A stretch of DNA of 40,315 nucleotides from Polycladomyces subterraneus (GTDB taxonomy: Bacteria > Bacillota > Bacilli > Thermoactinomycetales > JIR-001): the NCBI RefSeq assembly GCF_030433435.1, contig NZ_JANRHH010000022.1, forward strand, positions 1 to 40,315, in the 5' to 3' direction. Under the pieces are notes generated by a model. That model did no database searches. It saw only the letters and a list, made by a program, of their open reading frames with translations, and was not told where the DNA came from. Positions 1 to 9,094 of the stretch are shown in pieces (positions within the stretch are counted from its first letter, which is position 1; every line of letters begins with the position of its first letter). Made by a program: the position numbers and the translations under genes.

Positions 1-235
1 ACGCTAGTTCCTTTGTCTCATGGTTTTACCCAGTGGGAGTGATTGGTTCGCCACTGGAACCTCATACCATGACGTACACTGGAACAAACCCACTACCAGT
101 GGAATGAGCACCGCTCGTATGTTCGATTATACAGAAAATTGGTTGCCCTTACCATCCCCAAAAGGGGATGCGAGCAACGCAGCCTTTCATCCCACGATTG
201 AAACCGTGGGCTTTCAGGCGACTTTATATGTAAAT
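1..235 (-). mobile_element. IS200/IS605-like right-end remnant (possible omega-RNA-type region)
   Basis: No intact gene is seen. The stretch is packed with hairpins. CCCACG/CGTGGG lies at 191-210 and the perfect stem CATCCCC/GGGGATG at 153-170. CACTGG/CCAGTG lies at 77-82/96-101, and CCAGTGG/CCACTGG at 30-36/51-57. A CCCACGGTTTCAATCGTGGG hairpin on the minus strand followed by structured sequence is typical of the right ends of IS200/IS605 elements, where TnpB guide RNAs are encoded. No TnpB reading frame is present: the sequence runs straight into the pirin gene near 225-235, so this would be a solo end or deletion remnant. Family assignment is by pattern memory, not alignment. The outer boundary is beyond the window edge. 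Confidence 0.42.
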
Positions 236-946
236 CGTCATCTTGATCTGCTTTTAGTCGAACGTCTGCTTGGGAGCCGGCTTCCAAAACAATAAAGTCT
301 TTATGCTGGAACGCAGTTGACACGCTTTCCTTTTCTTCATCCTTCCATACTCCATTGCCTCTAATGACCAGGGTAGCCAAAGAATAACCAGAAGGAATCG
401 TGAGTTTATATTCACTTCCTGGTTTTACGTTGACATCCCACATCTTAACATCCGTCGTCAAATGAATAGGTGAACCTTCTCCGATCAGGGTCTTGATCTG
501 GAAGCCATTTTGCACCATAACGGGAAATTCTTCAGCTTCATATTGGTGATAAGTAGGTTGTCTTTTAATGGCTTCATGAAGAAACGGTTCAAACCATATT
601 TGGAACCCCTCCATATCAGGTCCGATAAATCGTTCTTCGTGATACAAACCGGAACCTGTTTGCATCACTTGTGCTCCTCCAGACCCTACGATACTTTTCG
701 TTCCCAATGAATCCCCATGTTCGGTGTACCCTGAATCACATAAGTGACAATCTCAAATCCTTGATGCGGATGCGCTCCAATCATTCCTTCTTCTTTAGCA
801 TAAAACCATGACCAATAAAATAAAGGTCCTACACGTTTCACCGCAGAAAACTCATGAGGAAATCCAATCGGTTTTTGCTCGGTTATTTTTCCCCCATCAA
901 ATGCACCTGTTCCTTGTTGATCTGGTGTGTATACCTCTCCCTTCAA
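93..946 (-). pseudogene. Pirin-family protein, frameshifted and 3'-truncated
   Basis: Two overlapping frames together give one pirin (cupin-fold) protein. The upstream part (946 to about 715) carries GAFDGGKITEQKPIGFP and the metal-site region HPHQGFEIVTYVIQG. The downstream part (707 to about 230) resumes with EHGDSLGTKSIVGSGG, then MQTGSGLYHEERFIGPD and FQIWFEP. The frames join near 705-722, where one base appears to be missing after GGTACA, so the intact reading would be roughly 'QGT-x-EHGDSLG'. Pirins of this group continue past the QADVRLKADQDDDLHI segment. Here the frame instead enters the hairpin-rich element and stops at 93, so the C-terminus is replaced. The only in-frame start is a TTG at 946 with no clear ribosome site. 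Family members can have quercetin 2,3-dioxygenase activity; this copy is probably non-functional. Confidence 0.75.
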
Positions 947-1163
947 AGGTGTATAATACTTTTAATTATCTAAAAAGTAATAGAACTCCGCTGATCGGAT
1001 GCATCGCCCCAAGCCATCTCAACATGCTAAGAATGGACTTATCTTTATATATTATTACTTACTTTTGTCAAGTAACTATTATTAAATAACCAAAAAGGGC
1101 AAGCCAAGCTGTTTTTTCACAGGAACTCGCTCTTTTTTATCAAAGATCGGACTTCAGCTCCCG

Positions 1164-1192
1164 TTGACAAATGACCATGCATTCGTTATATT
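1164..1192 (+). promoter_or_regulatory. SigA-type promoter of ohrR
   Basis: A perfect -35 TTGACA (1164-1169) is followed after 17 bases by TATATT (1187-1192). This is about 60 bases upstream of the ohrR ATG, with no other gene between. Confidence 0.7.
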
Positions 1193-1215
1193 GATTTCCG
1201 ATCTATTTGATTTGC

Positions 1216-1235
1216 TGCAATTCAATTTGATCAAA
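1216..1235 (+). promoter_or_regulatory. Candidate OhrR operator
   Basis: TGCAATTCAATTTGA (1216-1230) resembles the OhrR box of B. subtilis (TACAATTAAATTGTA). It overlaps the palindrome TTTGATCAAA (1226-1235). It lies between the promoter and the ohrR start, where autorepression would act. Similarity is by eye. Confidence 0.45.
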
Positions 1236-1254
1236 TGGAAATAAGGTGTGAAAA

Positions 1255-1707
1255 ATGGAAGACCCCCAAATCTTAAAGTTGGACAATCAACTTTGCTTCA
1301 CTATTTATGCCTGTTCTAGAGAAATCGGCCGCATATACCGCCCCCTGCTCGACAAATTGGGCATCACTTACCCCCAATATCTCACCCTTCTGGTCTTGTG
1401 GGAGCACCGTGAAATGACCGTCAAAGAACTGGGAGAACGGCTCTACTTGGATTCCGGCACATTGACTCCCATGTTGAAACGGATGGAAGCCGCCGGTCTC
1501 ATCCGACGGCAACGGTCCGCCGACGATGAGCGCAAGGTGATCATACGTCTCACCGAACGTGGAGACGCGCTGAAGGAAGAGGCTTATTGCATCCCCAAAG
1601 TCCTGTTGGAACAGAGCGGGATTTCGGAAGAAGAGTTCCGAGAACTGCTGTCCCGGTTCAAATCCCTATTGCAACGAATACATCAACTTAACCATCCGGA
1701 GGAGTAA
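1255..1707 (+). CDS. ohrR: OhrR, MarR-family organic-peroxide sensor repressor
   Basis: This 150-residue winged-helix MarR protein closely follows B. subtilis OhrR. The N-terminus LDNQLCF holds the peroxide-sensing cysteine (Cys14 here, Cys15 in B. subtilis). [12 protein letters not shown] and [16 protein letters not shown] form the core of the DNA-binding domain, and [14 protein letters not shown] is the wing. Two further cysteines (Cys20, Cys112) leave open a one-Cys or two-Cys redox mechanism. The ATG at 1255 follows an AAGGTGTG ribosome site. In the family, cysteine oxidation by organic hydroperoxide or hypochlorite releases the repressor from the ohr promoter. No ohr peroxiredoxin gene is visible on either side, so its main target must lie elsewhere or has been lost. 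Confidence 0.92.
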   Translation: MEDPQILKLDNQLCFTIYACSREIGRIYRPLLDKLGITYPQYLTLLVLWEHREMTVKELGERLYLDSGTLTPMLKRMEAAGLIRRQRSADDERKVIIRLTERGDALKEEAYCIPKVLLEQSGISEEEFRELLSRFKSLLQRIHQLNHPEE

Positions 1708-1741
1708 AATACCCGGGAGTGTCTGAAGAGCAATGGTTCAG

Positions 1742-1794
1742 AAATACGGGTATGAAAAATACGCCCTTAGCTCAAATACGTGTATTCAGTATTT
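1742..1794. repeat. Short AAATAC(G) repeat cluster downstream of ohrR
   Basis: AAATACG occurs at 1742, 1757 and 1774, and the same word inverted (GTATTT) at 1789. They are spaced 15-17 bases apart in the 140-base gap between ohrR and its terminator. Function is unknown; it could be a relic of the neighbouring mobile element or an extended stem region of the transcript end. Confidence 0.4.
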
Positions 1795-1849
1795 CGAGCG
1801 GGATTTCAACCAAATGCGCCTCCCGTTTTTAACGTATGAGACTATTGTA

Positions 1850-1876
1850 AAACCCAGCGGTTTTTCCGCTGGGTTT
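1850..1876 (+). terminator. Intrinsic terminator-like hairpin after ohrR
   Basis: A perfect 11-bp stem AAACCCAGCGG / CCGCTGGGTTT with a five-T loop. The T tract after it is short (TTTGTGT). Confidence 0.6.
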
Positions 1877-1879
1877 GTG

Positions 1880-2030
1880 TATGGATTGGACACGACATGA
1901 TGGCCCGCCTTCCGTCCCGTTTCTTAACCCTGGCAAACCCCTTCATCCATGTGTAGCAAAGTCCGTACAGTCCCTTCGCATCCGTGAAACTCCGCTCGAT
2001 CGTTTCTTTCCTTCGCTTGTAAATTTATGC
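1880..2030 (-). pseudogene. IS1182-type transposase C-terminal fragment
   Basis: Reading leftward from 2021, the minus strand encodes YKRRKETIERSFTDAKGLYG followed by LCYTWMKGFARV. This matches the conserved C-terminal block of IS1182/IS4-like DDE transposases (normally YKRRKETIERSFADAKELHG, then a RYAR-like stretch). A stop codon lies just upstream at about 2025, and after GFARV the sequence no longer resembles the family. Only about 32 recognisable codons remain, with no inverted repeats or intact element around them, so it is a dead scrap. It sits immediately after glpP. Confidence 0.6.
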
Positions 2031-2125
2031 CGACCCACTTTTGATTATCGAGACTGCTGCCCTGCTACCTGGTCAGTAGTCTTACACCCCCCATTTTGGC
2101 GGGAGGCATTTCGTTTTCCATTTCA

Positions 2126-2677
2126 TCAGCGTAGTTTCCAAAGAGAACGATTGGAGGTAGTGACAGCGACAGCGCCCGCGGAGAGGGCTTGTTCTGCTTC
2201 CTCATGCGTACGGATCAAACCGCCCGCCAGCACCGGAATTCCGGTTCGTTCATGAACTTCCCGGATCATGTGCGGAATGATTCCGGGCAGCACTTCAATG
2301 TAATCCGGACGAGACGTCTCCAACAAACGGTAACTGGTTTCCAATGCATGGGTATCCAGCAGGAATATCCGCTGGATACCGATCAGTTTCTTTTTCTTTG
2401 CTACGTGCACTACCTGAGTTCGGGTCGAGATCAACCCTGCGGGCTTAATTTGCTGACACAGAAATTCAGCCGCATGTTCATCGTTTCTAAGCCCTTGAAT
2501 TAGATCGACATGGAGCAATACTTTTTTGCTGTGGCGATTGGCCAGTTGAATCAGCGCTTTCAGTTGTGCAACATGACAATCCAGCAGGATGATGTATTGA
2601 TAGGTACTGTCCATGAGCGCTTCAAAATCCTTGATGCTTCTGGCTGCAGGCAGGATTTTCTGTTGATGGAAATGCAT
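2126..2677 (-). CDS. glpP: GlpP, glycerol-3-phosphate-responsive antiterminator
   Basis: The 183-residue product matches B. subtilis GlpP nearly end to end. Conserved blocks are VDLIQGL, PAGLISTRTQVV, IQRIFLLDT, PDYIEVLPG and AGGLIRTHEEAE followed by GAVAVTTSNRSLWK. It has a TIM-barrel-like fold. In the family, glycerol-3-phosphate-bound GlpP binds leader mRNA of glp genes and prevents termination. The ATG at 2677 follows GGGAGGAAGATC. It is last in the glpF-K-D-P set, about 180 bases after glpD; in B. subtilis glpP precedes glpFK. Likely targets are the leader terminators before glpF and glpD. Confidence 0.95.
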   Translation of the reverse strand: MHFHQQKILPAARSIKDFEALMDSTYQYIILLDCHVAQLKALIQLANRHSKKVLLHVDLIQGLRNDEHAAEFLCQQIKPAGLISTRTQVVHVAKKKKLIGIQRIFLLDTHALETSYRLLETSRPDYIEVLPGIIPHMIREVHERTGIPVLAGGLIRTHEEAEQALSAGAVAVTTSNRSLWKLR

Positions 2678-2854
2678 GATCTTCCTCCCATCGCTTGAGA
2701 CAACTGATAAGGCTCCTGCTAGAGTGTGTCTGGTGTACTCCTATTGTCCAGGTATTTCCCTCTTGGTACCTCTTCGCTTCAACTCCAAGGTTTCTTACCC
2801 ACAAAAAGCCGTTTTCTCTCGTTTTGATATATGACCCATCTTCCAGCGAAGCAC

Positions 2855-4513
2855 TCAGACCACTTCCGTTGCCTCGATCAATCGTTGCTCCAAATCACGA
2901 CGGTGTTTTTCTGTTGTTTCCTTATCCCATCCCAACAGATGTGCCATCGCCGTTGTCACCGGCTCTTTCCACCGGCGAACCCAGTTGATATCGAAGAACA
3001 TCGCGCTGGTGCGACGGATGAAGAAATCACTCGGGGTAGCGGTCATTTCATGTTCCACACCGTATACCAGAGCAGCGAACACATCCGGCGGGAGCCCGAA
3101 TGAAGCAGCTTCCTCCCTTTGATGTTCCACAATATTATACACCAAACCCACATTGGTACCGTAACGGCGAACCAATTTCTCCGCCTCTTTCCTGGCAAGT
3201 CCCAACTTCATGCCCACCCGCGTTTGTTCCTCCACAAATGTGGGATAATGGGCAGACCCTCCGAATTTGCCACCGGACAACGGAAGATTGGCCGTCCGGC
3301 ACGGTCCGAAGTTCCGTCCGGTTTCTATCGCCAGTTCGGAGACGACGAGGTCGACCACCTTTTGCGCCATTTTCCGATAACCCGTCAATTTCCCACCGGC
3401 GATGGTGATCAGCCCGGAATCCGAATGAAACAACTCATCCTTGCGGGAAATCTCCGACGGCGCTTTTCCTTCCTCGTGGATCAGCGGTCGGATCCCCGCC
3501 CAGCCGGACTCGATATCGTCGGGGGTCAACCCGACACTAGGGAACATCCCGTTGACCGCCCGCAACAAATAATCCCGATCCTCCACGGTGATGCGGGGAT
3601 GCTCCAGACCCTCATGGTAGTCGGTGTCCGTTGTGCCGATGTACGTTTTCCCGTCGCGGGGGATGGCAAACACCATCCGCCCATCCGGCGTATCGAAATA
3701 GACCGCATGGCGCAACGGAAAACGGGACTGATCCACCACGATGTGTACGCCTTTGGTCCAGTGCAGTGTTTTCCCCTGTTTGGAACCGTCCTTTTCACGC
3801 AGAAAATCCACCCAGGGGCCTGCCGCATTGACGATTTTTTTGGCGGTGATCACCACCTCACGGCGTTGAAGCAAATCCATCGCTTTGACACCGACCAACT
3901 TTCCGTCCCGATACAGGAAATCTGTCACCTTGAAATAGTTGACGGCCAGGGCTCCCTGTGCCACCGCTTCCTTCAATACCTCCAGCGTCAGACGGGCATC
4001 GTCGGTGCGGTATTCGACATAAATACAGGAACCTTTCAGGCCGTCCCTGCGCAAAAGCGGTTCCTTGGCCAACGTTTCTTCTGCGTTCAACATTTTCCGT
4101 CGTTCACTCTTTTTCACACCGGCCAGCCTGTCGTAGAGGTATACACCGAAGGAAGCCGCCCATTTTCCATATGTGCCGCCCCGGACGATCGGGAGCAACA
4201 TCCACTCCGGTGTGGTCACATGCGGGGCGTTCTCGTAAACAATGGCACGTTCCCGCCCCACTTCGGCAACCAATCCGAAGTCCAACTGTTTGAGATAACG
4301 CAAACCGCCATGTACCAATTTGGTGGACCTACTGGATGTACCACCGGCAAAATCCTGCATCTCGATCAGCGCTGTTTTGATGCCGCGGGTTTGCGCATCC
4401 AACGCGATCCCCGCACCGGTAATGCCACCGCCAATCACCAGTAAGTCCCATTCCTGCTCTGTTAACGTCTGTACATCACGGGAACGTTCCAATGCAGAAA
4501 ACGTATGACCCAT
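2855..4513 (-). CDS. glpD: Aerobic glycerol-3-phosphate dehydrogenase GlpD
   Basis: This 552-residue FAD enzyme oxidises glycerol-3-phosphate to dihydroxyacetone phosphate and passes electrons to the quinone pool at the membrane. The N-terminus has the dinucleotide-binding motif VIGGGITGAG (about residues 25-34). The DAO-family segments GGTSSRSTKLVHGGLRYL, NAAGPWVD and ITIAGGKLTGYRKMA follow. The C-terminal domain ends with the WVRRWKEPVTTAMAHLLGWD segment. The length is normal. The ATG at 4513 is preceded by AAGGTGGGG. It lies 120 bases after glpK, and that gap contains a terminator hairpin of the GlpP-target type. Confidence 0.96.
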   Translation of the reverse strand: MGHTFSALERSRDVQTLTEQEWDLLVIGGGITGAGIALDAQTRGIKTALIEMQDFAGGTSSRSTKLVHGGLRYLKQLDFGLVAEVGRERAIVYENAPHVTTPEWMLLPIVRGGTYGKWAASFGVYLYDRLAGVKKSERRKMLNAEETLAKEPLLRRDGLKGSCIYVEYRTDDARLTLEVLKEAVAQGALAVNYFKVTDFLYRDGKLVGVKAMDLLQRREVVITAKKIVNAAGPWVDFLREKDGSKQGKTLHWTKGVHIVVDQSRFPLRHAVYFDTPDGRMVFAIPRDGKTYIGTTDTDYHEGLEHPRITVEDRDYLLRAVNGMFPSVGLTPDDIESGWAGIRPLIHEEGKAPSEISRKDELFHSDSGLITIAGGKLTGYRKMAQKVVDLVVSELAIETGRNFGPCRTANLPLSGGKFGGSAHYPTFVEEQTRVGMKLGLARKEAEKLVRRYGTNVGLVYNIVEHQREEAASFGLPPDVFAALVYGVEHEMTATPSDFFIRRTSAMFFDINWVRRWKEPVTTAMAHLLGWDKETTEKHRRDLEQRLIEATEVV

Positions 4514-4543
4514 GCCAACCCCACCTTTTTTCTATTATATGAC

Positions 4544-4590
4544 AAAAAAAGCCACAATCCCTTATGCCCTCAACATAAGGTCTTGTGGCT
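4544..4590 (-). terminator. GlpP-target leader terminator before glpD
   Basis: On the minus strand the stem AGCCACAA/TTGTGGCT (4583-4590 with 4550-4557) encloses an inner stem CCTTAT/ATAAGG and ends in seven T (4544-4550). Its plan and sequence match the hairpin before glpF. It lies between glpK and glpD, so it can end glpFK transcripts and be bypassed when GlpP is active. Hairpin and T run are visible; GlpP binding is inferred from B. subtilis. Confidence 0.8.
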
Positions 4591-4633
4591 GTCTCCCGTC
4601 TCCACCGAGTATCAACTTGTCACAAGTGGCGGT

Positions 4634-6184
<1,551 letters not shown>

Positions 6185-6231
6185 TCATCTCCCGGCTCCA
6201 CTGTGTCCGATTATCTATCGTGTTGATCCGG

Positions 6232-6272
6232 GTGCACCGTTTTCTCTCCCGCGACTGCCGGAAAACGGCCAC
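6232..6272. repeat. Intergenic hairpin repeat, copy 1 (CCGTTTTCTCTC type)
   Basis: CCGTTTTC (6237-6244) pairs with GAAAACGG (6261-6268), flanked by GTG/CAC. A longer relative is at 13229-13298, and half of it at 2807-2820 (GCCGTTTTCTCTC). It lies in the glpF-glpK gap. Confidence 0.5.
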
Positions 6273-6311
6273 TCTTTTCTAAAACCAGAAAATCATCGGA
6301 TATTTATGCAT

Positions 6312-6325
6312 TCAAAACGCTTACA
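6312..6325 (-). promoter_or_regulatory. cre-like site between glpF and glpK
   Basis: TGTAAGCGTTTTGA on the minus strand matches 13 of 14 positions of the cre pattern TGNAANCGNTNNCA. It is directly after the glpF stop codon. Confidence 0.45.
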
Positions 6326-6331
6326 AAGGAA

Positions 6332-7045
6332 TCAATGAAATAACTGCAAATAAACCCAAGATGCCACCACTCCACCCACAAGCGGACCGACTACGGGAAT
6401 CCAGGCATACCCCCAGTCGGAGCTTCCCTTTCCGGGTATGGGCAACAGCGCATGGGCGATACGCGGTCCTAGATCCCGAGCAGGATTGATGGCATAACCG
6501 GTGGTGCCGCCGAGCGACATCCCGATCGAAACGATCAACAAGGCCACCACTAGTGTCTGCAACCCGTCGGCAAAGACAACTCCTTTGGCACCGAAAGCCA
6601 GCAAGGCCAACACCAGCACAAAGGTACCGATCACCTCACTCAATAAGTTGGACCACGTATGGCGAATGGCCGGGATCGTGGAAAACACACCCAATTTCGC
6701 TTCAGGATCGTCCGTTTCTTTCCAATGGGGCAAGTAATGCAACCAAACCACGACGGCTCCCAAAAACGCCCCGATCATCTGCGCCACGATCATGACTGGA
6801 ACCTCGGCCCACGGCAGTTTCCCCGCCATCGCGAAACCGACGGTGACGGCCGGGTTAAGATAGGCGCCGCTGTAATGGCCGACGCAATAGGCAGCTACCA
6901 TCACGGCCAACCCCCAGCCGAAGGTGATCACCACCCAGCCTGCGTTTTGCGCTTTGGACTTGTTCAACACGACACCAGCAACCACACCATCTCCCAAAAT
7001 AATCAGAATCATCGTACCGATCAATTCGGCGAGAAAATGAGACAA
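6332..7045 (-). CDS. glpF: Glycerol facilitator GlpF (aquaglyceroporin)
   Basis: This 237-residue MIP-family channel has six hydrophobic segments and both half-helix NPA motifs: LNPAVT in the first half and INPARD in the second. The aspartate after the second NPA (NPARD) is the mark of glycerol facilitators as opposed to water-only channels. It admits glycerol through the cytoplasmic membrane. The start is a TTG at 7045, 7 bases after GGAGGGAG; no better ATG exists. It heads glpF-glpK, with a long leader carrying a terminator, a promoter and cre sites upstream. Confidence 0.96.
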   Translation of the reverse strand: MSHFLAELIGTMILIILGDGVVAGVVLNKSKAQNAGWVVITFGWGLAVMVAAYCVGHYSGAYLNPAVTVGFAMAGKLPWAEVPVMIVAQMIGAFLGAVVVWLHYLPHWKETDDPEAKLGVFSTIPAIRHTWSNLLSEVIGTFVLVLALLAFGAKGVVFADGLQTLVVALLIVSIGMSLGGTTGYAINPARDLGPRIAHALLPIPGKGSSDWGYAWIPVVGPLVGGVVASWVYLQLFH

Positions 7046-7112
7046 AGTTCTCCCTCCATTCTAGATATCTTGATATTCGAATCATACGGAATTATTGGAA
7101 GTGAATTGCATG

Positions 7113-7161
7113 AAAAAAACCACAATGTACCCTTCAACCCCATTGAAAGGATATTGTGGTT
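7113..7161 (-). terminator. GlpP-target leader terminator before glpF
   Basis: On the minus strand a 9-bp stem AACCACAAT/ATTGTGGTT (7153-7161 with 7118-7126) encloses a second stem, CCTTTCAA pairing with TTGAAGG with one bulge. It is followed by seven T. It lies between the glpF promoter and its start codon, as in B. subtilis, and shares the CCACAA/TTGTGG core with the hairpin before glpD. Confidence 0.85.
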
Positions 7162-7201
7162 CTCCATCTCTCATCCACGATTAACTTGTGAGGGAATAAA
7201 C

Positions 7202-7215
7202 TGAAAGCGGTTGCA
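7202..7215 (+). promoter_or_regulatory. cre site (CcpA) in the glpF leader
   Basis: TGAAAGCGGTTGCA fits the cre pattern TGNAANCGNTNNCA at every fixed position. It lies just downstream of the predicted glpF transcription start (about 7224 reading leftward), a position suited to CcpA roadblock repression. Confidence 0.8.
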
Positions 7216-7230
7216 ACCTTTGCAAGTCCG

Positions 7231-7259
7231 ATTTTACAACACCCGCCCCCTTTTTGCAA
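7231..7259 (-). promoter_or_regulatory. SigA-type promoter of glpF
   Basis: On the minus strand -35 TTGCAA (7254-7259) and -10 TAAAAT (7231-7236) are separated by 17 bases. They precede the leader terminator and glpF. Confidence 0.7.
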
Positions 7260-7268
7260 GCGTTTTCC
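7255..7268 (-). promoter_or_regulatory. Second cre-like site overlapping the glpF -35 box
   Basis: TGCAAGCGTTTTCC on the plus strand matches cre except at the last base. It overlaps the -35 element, so binding would block RNA polymerase. It is weaker than the site at 7202. Confidence 0.45.
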
Positions 7269-7306
7269 GCATGCATTTTCCATCAACGGCATATGATTAT
7301 GATCAG

Positions 7307-7335
7307 TTGAATTTGGATTAAAACTTTATTATAAT
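7307..7335 (+). promoter_or_regulatory. SigA-type promoter of the lipase gene
   Basis: TTGAAT (7307-7312), a 17-base spacer and a perfect TATAAT (7330-7335), about 70 bases upstream of the lipase start. Confidence 0.75.
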
Positions 7336-7409
7336 GAAAAATCAAATAATTTAAAACCCTATCGTGTGATCGGAGATGATAGATTTTGATCCGGAAAGGG
7401 GGTATGACG

Positions 7410-8285
7410 ATGCGTAAAATTTGGATTTTCTCTTTTCTGGCGACATTGATTCTGACCATTCCAGGTATCGGTCATGCCGCACCTGGTCAAAAAACAGCTA
7501 CCCAGGCAGCCACCACCAAAAAATACGACCTGGTTCTGTTGCACGGCCTTCGCAACGCTCATCAATGGAGCGATCCTTTTTTAAGCGCAGTAGCGAATGC
7601 TTGGGGTTCCGGCAATGTATACGTGATTTATGCCAATGATTCGAATGAGGTGCATACCCGGACATTGAACGGCAAAACCGTCACCTTTATCGGCCGAAAT
7701 GACCATACGGCCGGGACAGAGTATATTGCGGACTGGGTGAAACAGGTTCACGAAAAAGTACAAATCCTGCAAAAGAAATATGGTCTCAGCAAGCAATTTG
7801 ATATCATTGCCCACAGTCAAGGCGGGCTGGTCGCCCGGCGTTACATCTACGACCACCCCGGCACCGTTGCGGGATTGGTCACCCTGGGTACTCCGCATCA
7901 TGGATCTCCGCTGGCGAATGATTACGAATTTGCGGCAAAATATATCTATGGAGGAGAAAAAGCACAATCCAACCTGGATCCTGCCTGGGTGGAAAAGTTT
8001 AACCAACAGTATCCGGTGAAGGGTGCTCCCCTTTTTAACGGCGGGAAAATCTATACGGTTCAAGGAGATGCTGACGGTTACGATACTTGGGGAGTGGAAG
8101 GAGAGAATTTTGTAGGGTGGATTACCCTGTTCACCAAATACCAAACCGACAGTGACGGATTGGTTCCGACGAGCAGCGCCCATATCGAAGGAGCGATTCA
8201 TCTCGCCACCTATAATTCCTATGATCACCTGGAACTGGCGCAAATGCCTGTTGTCGCTGAGAAAGCGGCAACGGTTCTGCCTTGA
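7410..8285 (+). CDS. Secreted triacylglycerol lipase / esterase (alpha/beta hydrolase)
   Basis: The product is an exported lipase of 291 residues. The signal peptide MRKIWIFSFLATLILTIPG ends with a likely cut after GHA (residue 23). The mature part has the oxyanion segment LVLLHGLRN and the nucleophile elbow AHSQGG (Ser136), followed by LVTLGTPHHGSPLA. The catalytic Asp and His are probably in QTDSDGLVPTSSA and YDHLEL near the end. The ATG at 7410 is chosen because AAGGGGG lies 8 bases before it; ATG 7404 and TTG 7386 sit too close to or before that site. It lies divergently from glpF, so glycerol released from fats could feed the neighbouring pathway. Substrate chain length cannot be read from sequence. 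Confidence 0.88.
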   Translation: MRKIWIFSFLATLILTIPGIGHAAPGQKTATQAATTKKYDLVLLHGLRNAHQWSDPFLSAVANAWGSGNVYVIYANDSNEVHTRTLNGKTVTFIGRNDHTAGTEYIADWVKQVHEKVQILQKKYGLSKQFDIIAHSQGGLVARRYIYDHPGTVAGLVTLGTPHHGSPLANDYEFAAKYIYGGEKAQSNLDPAWVEKFNQQYPVKGAPLFNGGKIYTVQGDADGYDTWGVEGENFVGWITLFTKYQTDSDGLVPTSSAHIEGAIHLATYNSYDHLELAQMPVVAEKAATVLP

Positions 8286-8329
8286 ACAACAAAGTTCGAT
8301 GTTTTGCAGTTCGGGGAACAGCGATGACG

Positions 8330-8380
8330 AAAGAGTCCCTCACACGGATGCGCGTCAGCACCTGGGTGGGGACTCTTTTT
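8330..8380 (+). terminator. Intrinsic terminator after the lipase gene
   Basis: A 10-bp stem AAAGAGTCCC/GGGACTCTTT, extended by CAC/GTG, ends in five T. It separates the lipase from the convergent bactofilin gene. Confidence 0.82.
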
Positions 8381-8383
8381 CAT

Positions 8384-9094
8384 TCACAGCTTCTTTGATT
8401 CCTTTACTTTCGCGTCGTGATCCCGGTGAAAATGATCGTGATACTCCACCAATCCGATATCGCAACCCGGTCCGATGGTGACGCGATTACCCCGCACCAC
8501 TTTTGCCCGGGTGTTTTCCAAGTGGATCTCATCTCCCTCGATCGTATCAACCTCCAGATGATGCGTGAATGACTTGAACCAAAATGAGAAACCCTTTTTC
8601 CGCACCTCGATTTTTTCGCCACCGATTTCCTTCGCCTGGCAGTCCCCGTACAGCTGCACCACGATTTGTCCTGCGTTCAACAGACCATCGATCGTGAAAA
8701 TACCCTTGGCCGAGAAAGATTCCGCTTCCACATCATTTTTAACATTGAGCTGTCCTTTCAAGGCTACTTCTTCTGCCGTCACAGGACCGCCTACATGGAG
8801 TACCCCTTCCGCTTCCATCTTCCGACAGGACAAGTGTCCGCCGATCTCTGCATGACCGCGAACCTGGAGCTCTTCCGATTCCACACGGCCGTCTATCCGA
8901 GTGGAGCCGTATACTCTCACATCGCTTGCTTTCACGTTACCCGTGATGTGCGACTTGCCATGACATTTCAACTCCGTACACGCCAAATCTCCGTCCACGT
9001 GCCCGTCGCCGTGGATGGACACGCGGTCAAATTCGCCACCTGCAGTGCTTGCCCTTCCGGCCACAACAAAATCCCGGCGCTCTTTCCGTTCCAT
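8384..9094 (-). CDS. Bactofilin-like polymer-forming cytoskeletal protein
   Basis: This 236-residue protein has a long right-handed beta-helix made of short repeats, with hydrophobic residues every few positions (for example VSIHGDGHVDGDLACTELKC and HAEIGGHLSCRKMEAEG). This is the DUF583/bactofilin pattern. The repeat region covers about residues 20-160. A second block with GDEIHLENTRAKVVRG and VTIGPGCDIGLVEYH continues the helix to the C-terminus. It follows the YhbD-like gene without a gap (TGA then ATG), as B. subtilis yhbE/yhbF follow yhbD. Only one bactofilin-like gene is present here. Role inferred: polymer scaffold at the cell envelope. Confidence 0.82.
   Translation of the reverse strand: MERKERRDFVVAGRASTAGGEFDRVSIHGDGHVDGDLACTELKCHGKSHITGNVKASDVRVYGSTRIDGRVESEELQVRGHAEIGGHLSCRKMEAEGVLHVGGPVTAEEVALKGQLNVKNDVEAESFSAKGIFTIDGLLNAGQIVVQLYGDCQAKEIGGEKIEVRKKGFSFWFKSFTHHLEVDTIEGDEIHLENTRAKVVRGNRVTIGPGCDIGLVEYHDHFHRDHDAKVKESKKL

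Noticed and set aside
20-295. Rightward open frame at the left edge
   Set aside because: It runs through the hairpin-rich element and antisense to the pirin gene, with no ribosome site or recognisable domain.
1875-2255. Rightward frame over the IS1182 scrap and glpP end
   Set aside because: The opposite strand carries recognisable transposase and GlpP sequence, while this frame has none.
2622-2804. 60-codon leftward frame between glpD and glpP
   Set aside because: It overlaps the glpP start in another frame; no ribosome site or similarity.
3119-4444. Very long open frame antisense to glpD
   Set aside because: It mirrors the glpD coding frame; composition is unnatural and no family is recognised. 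Antisense frames of this length are common at this base composition.
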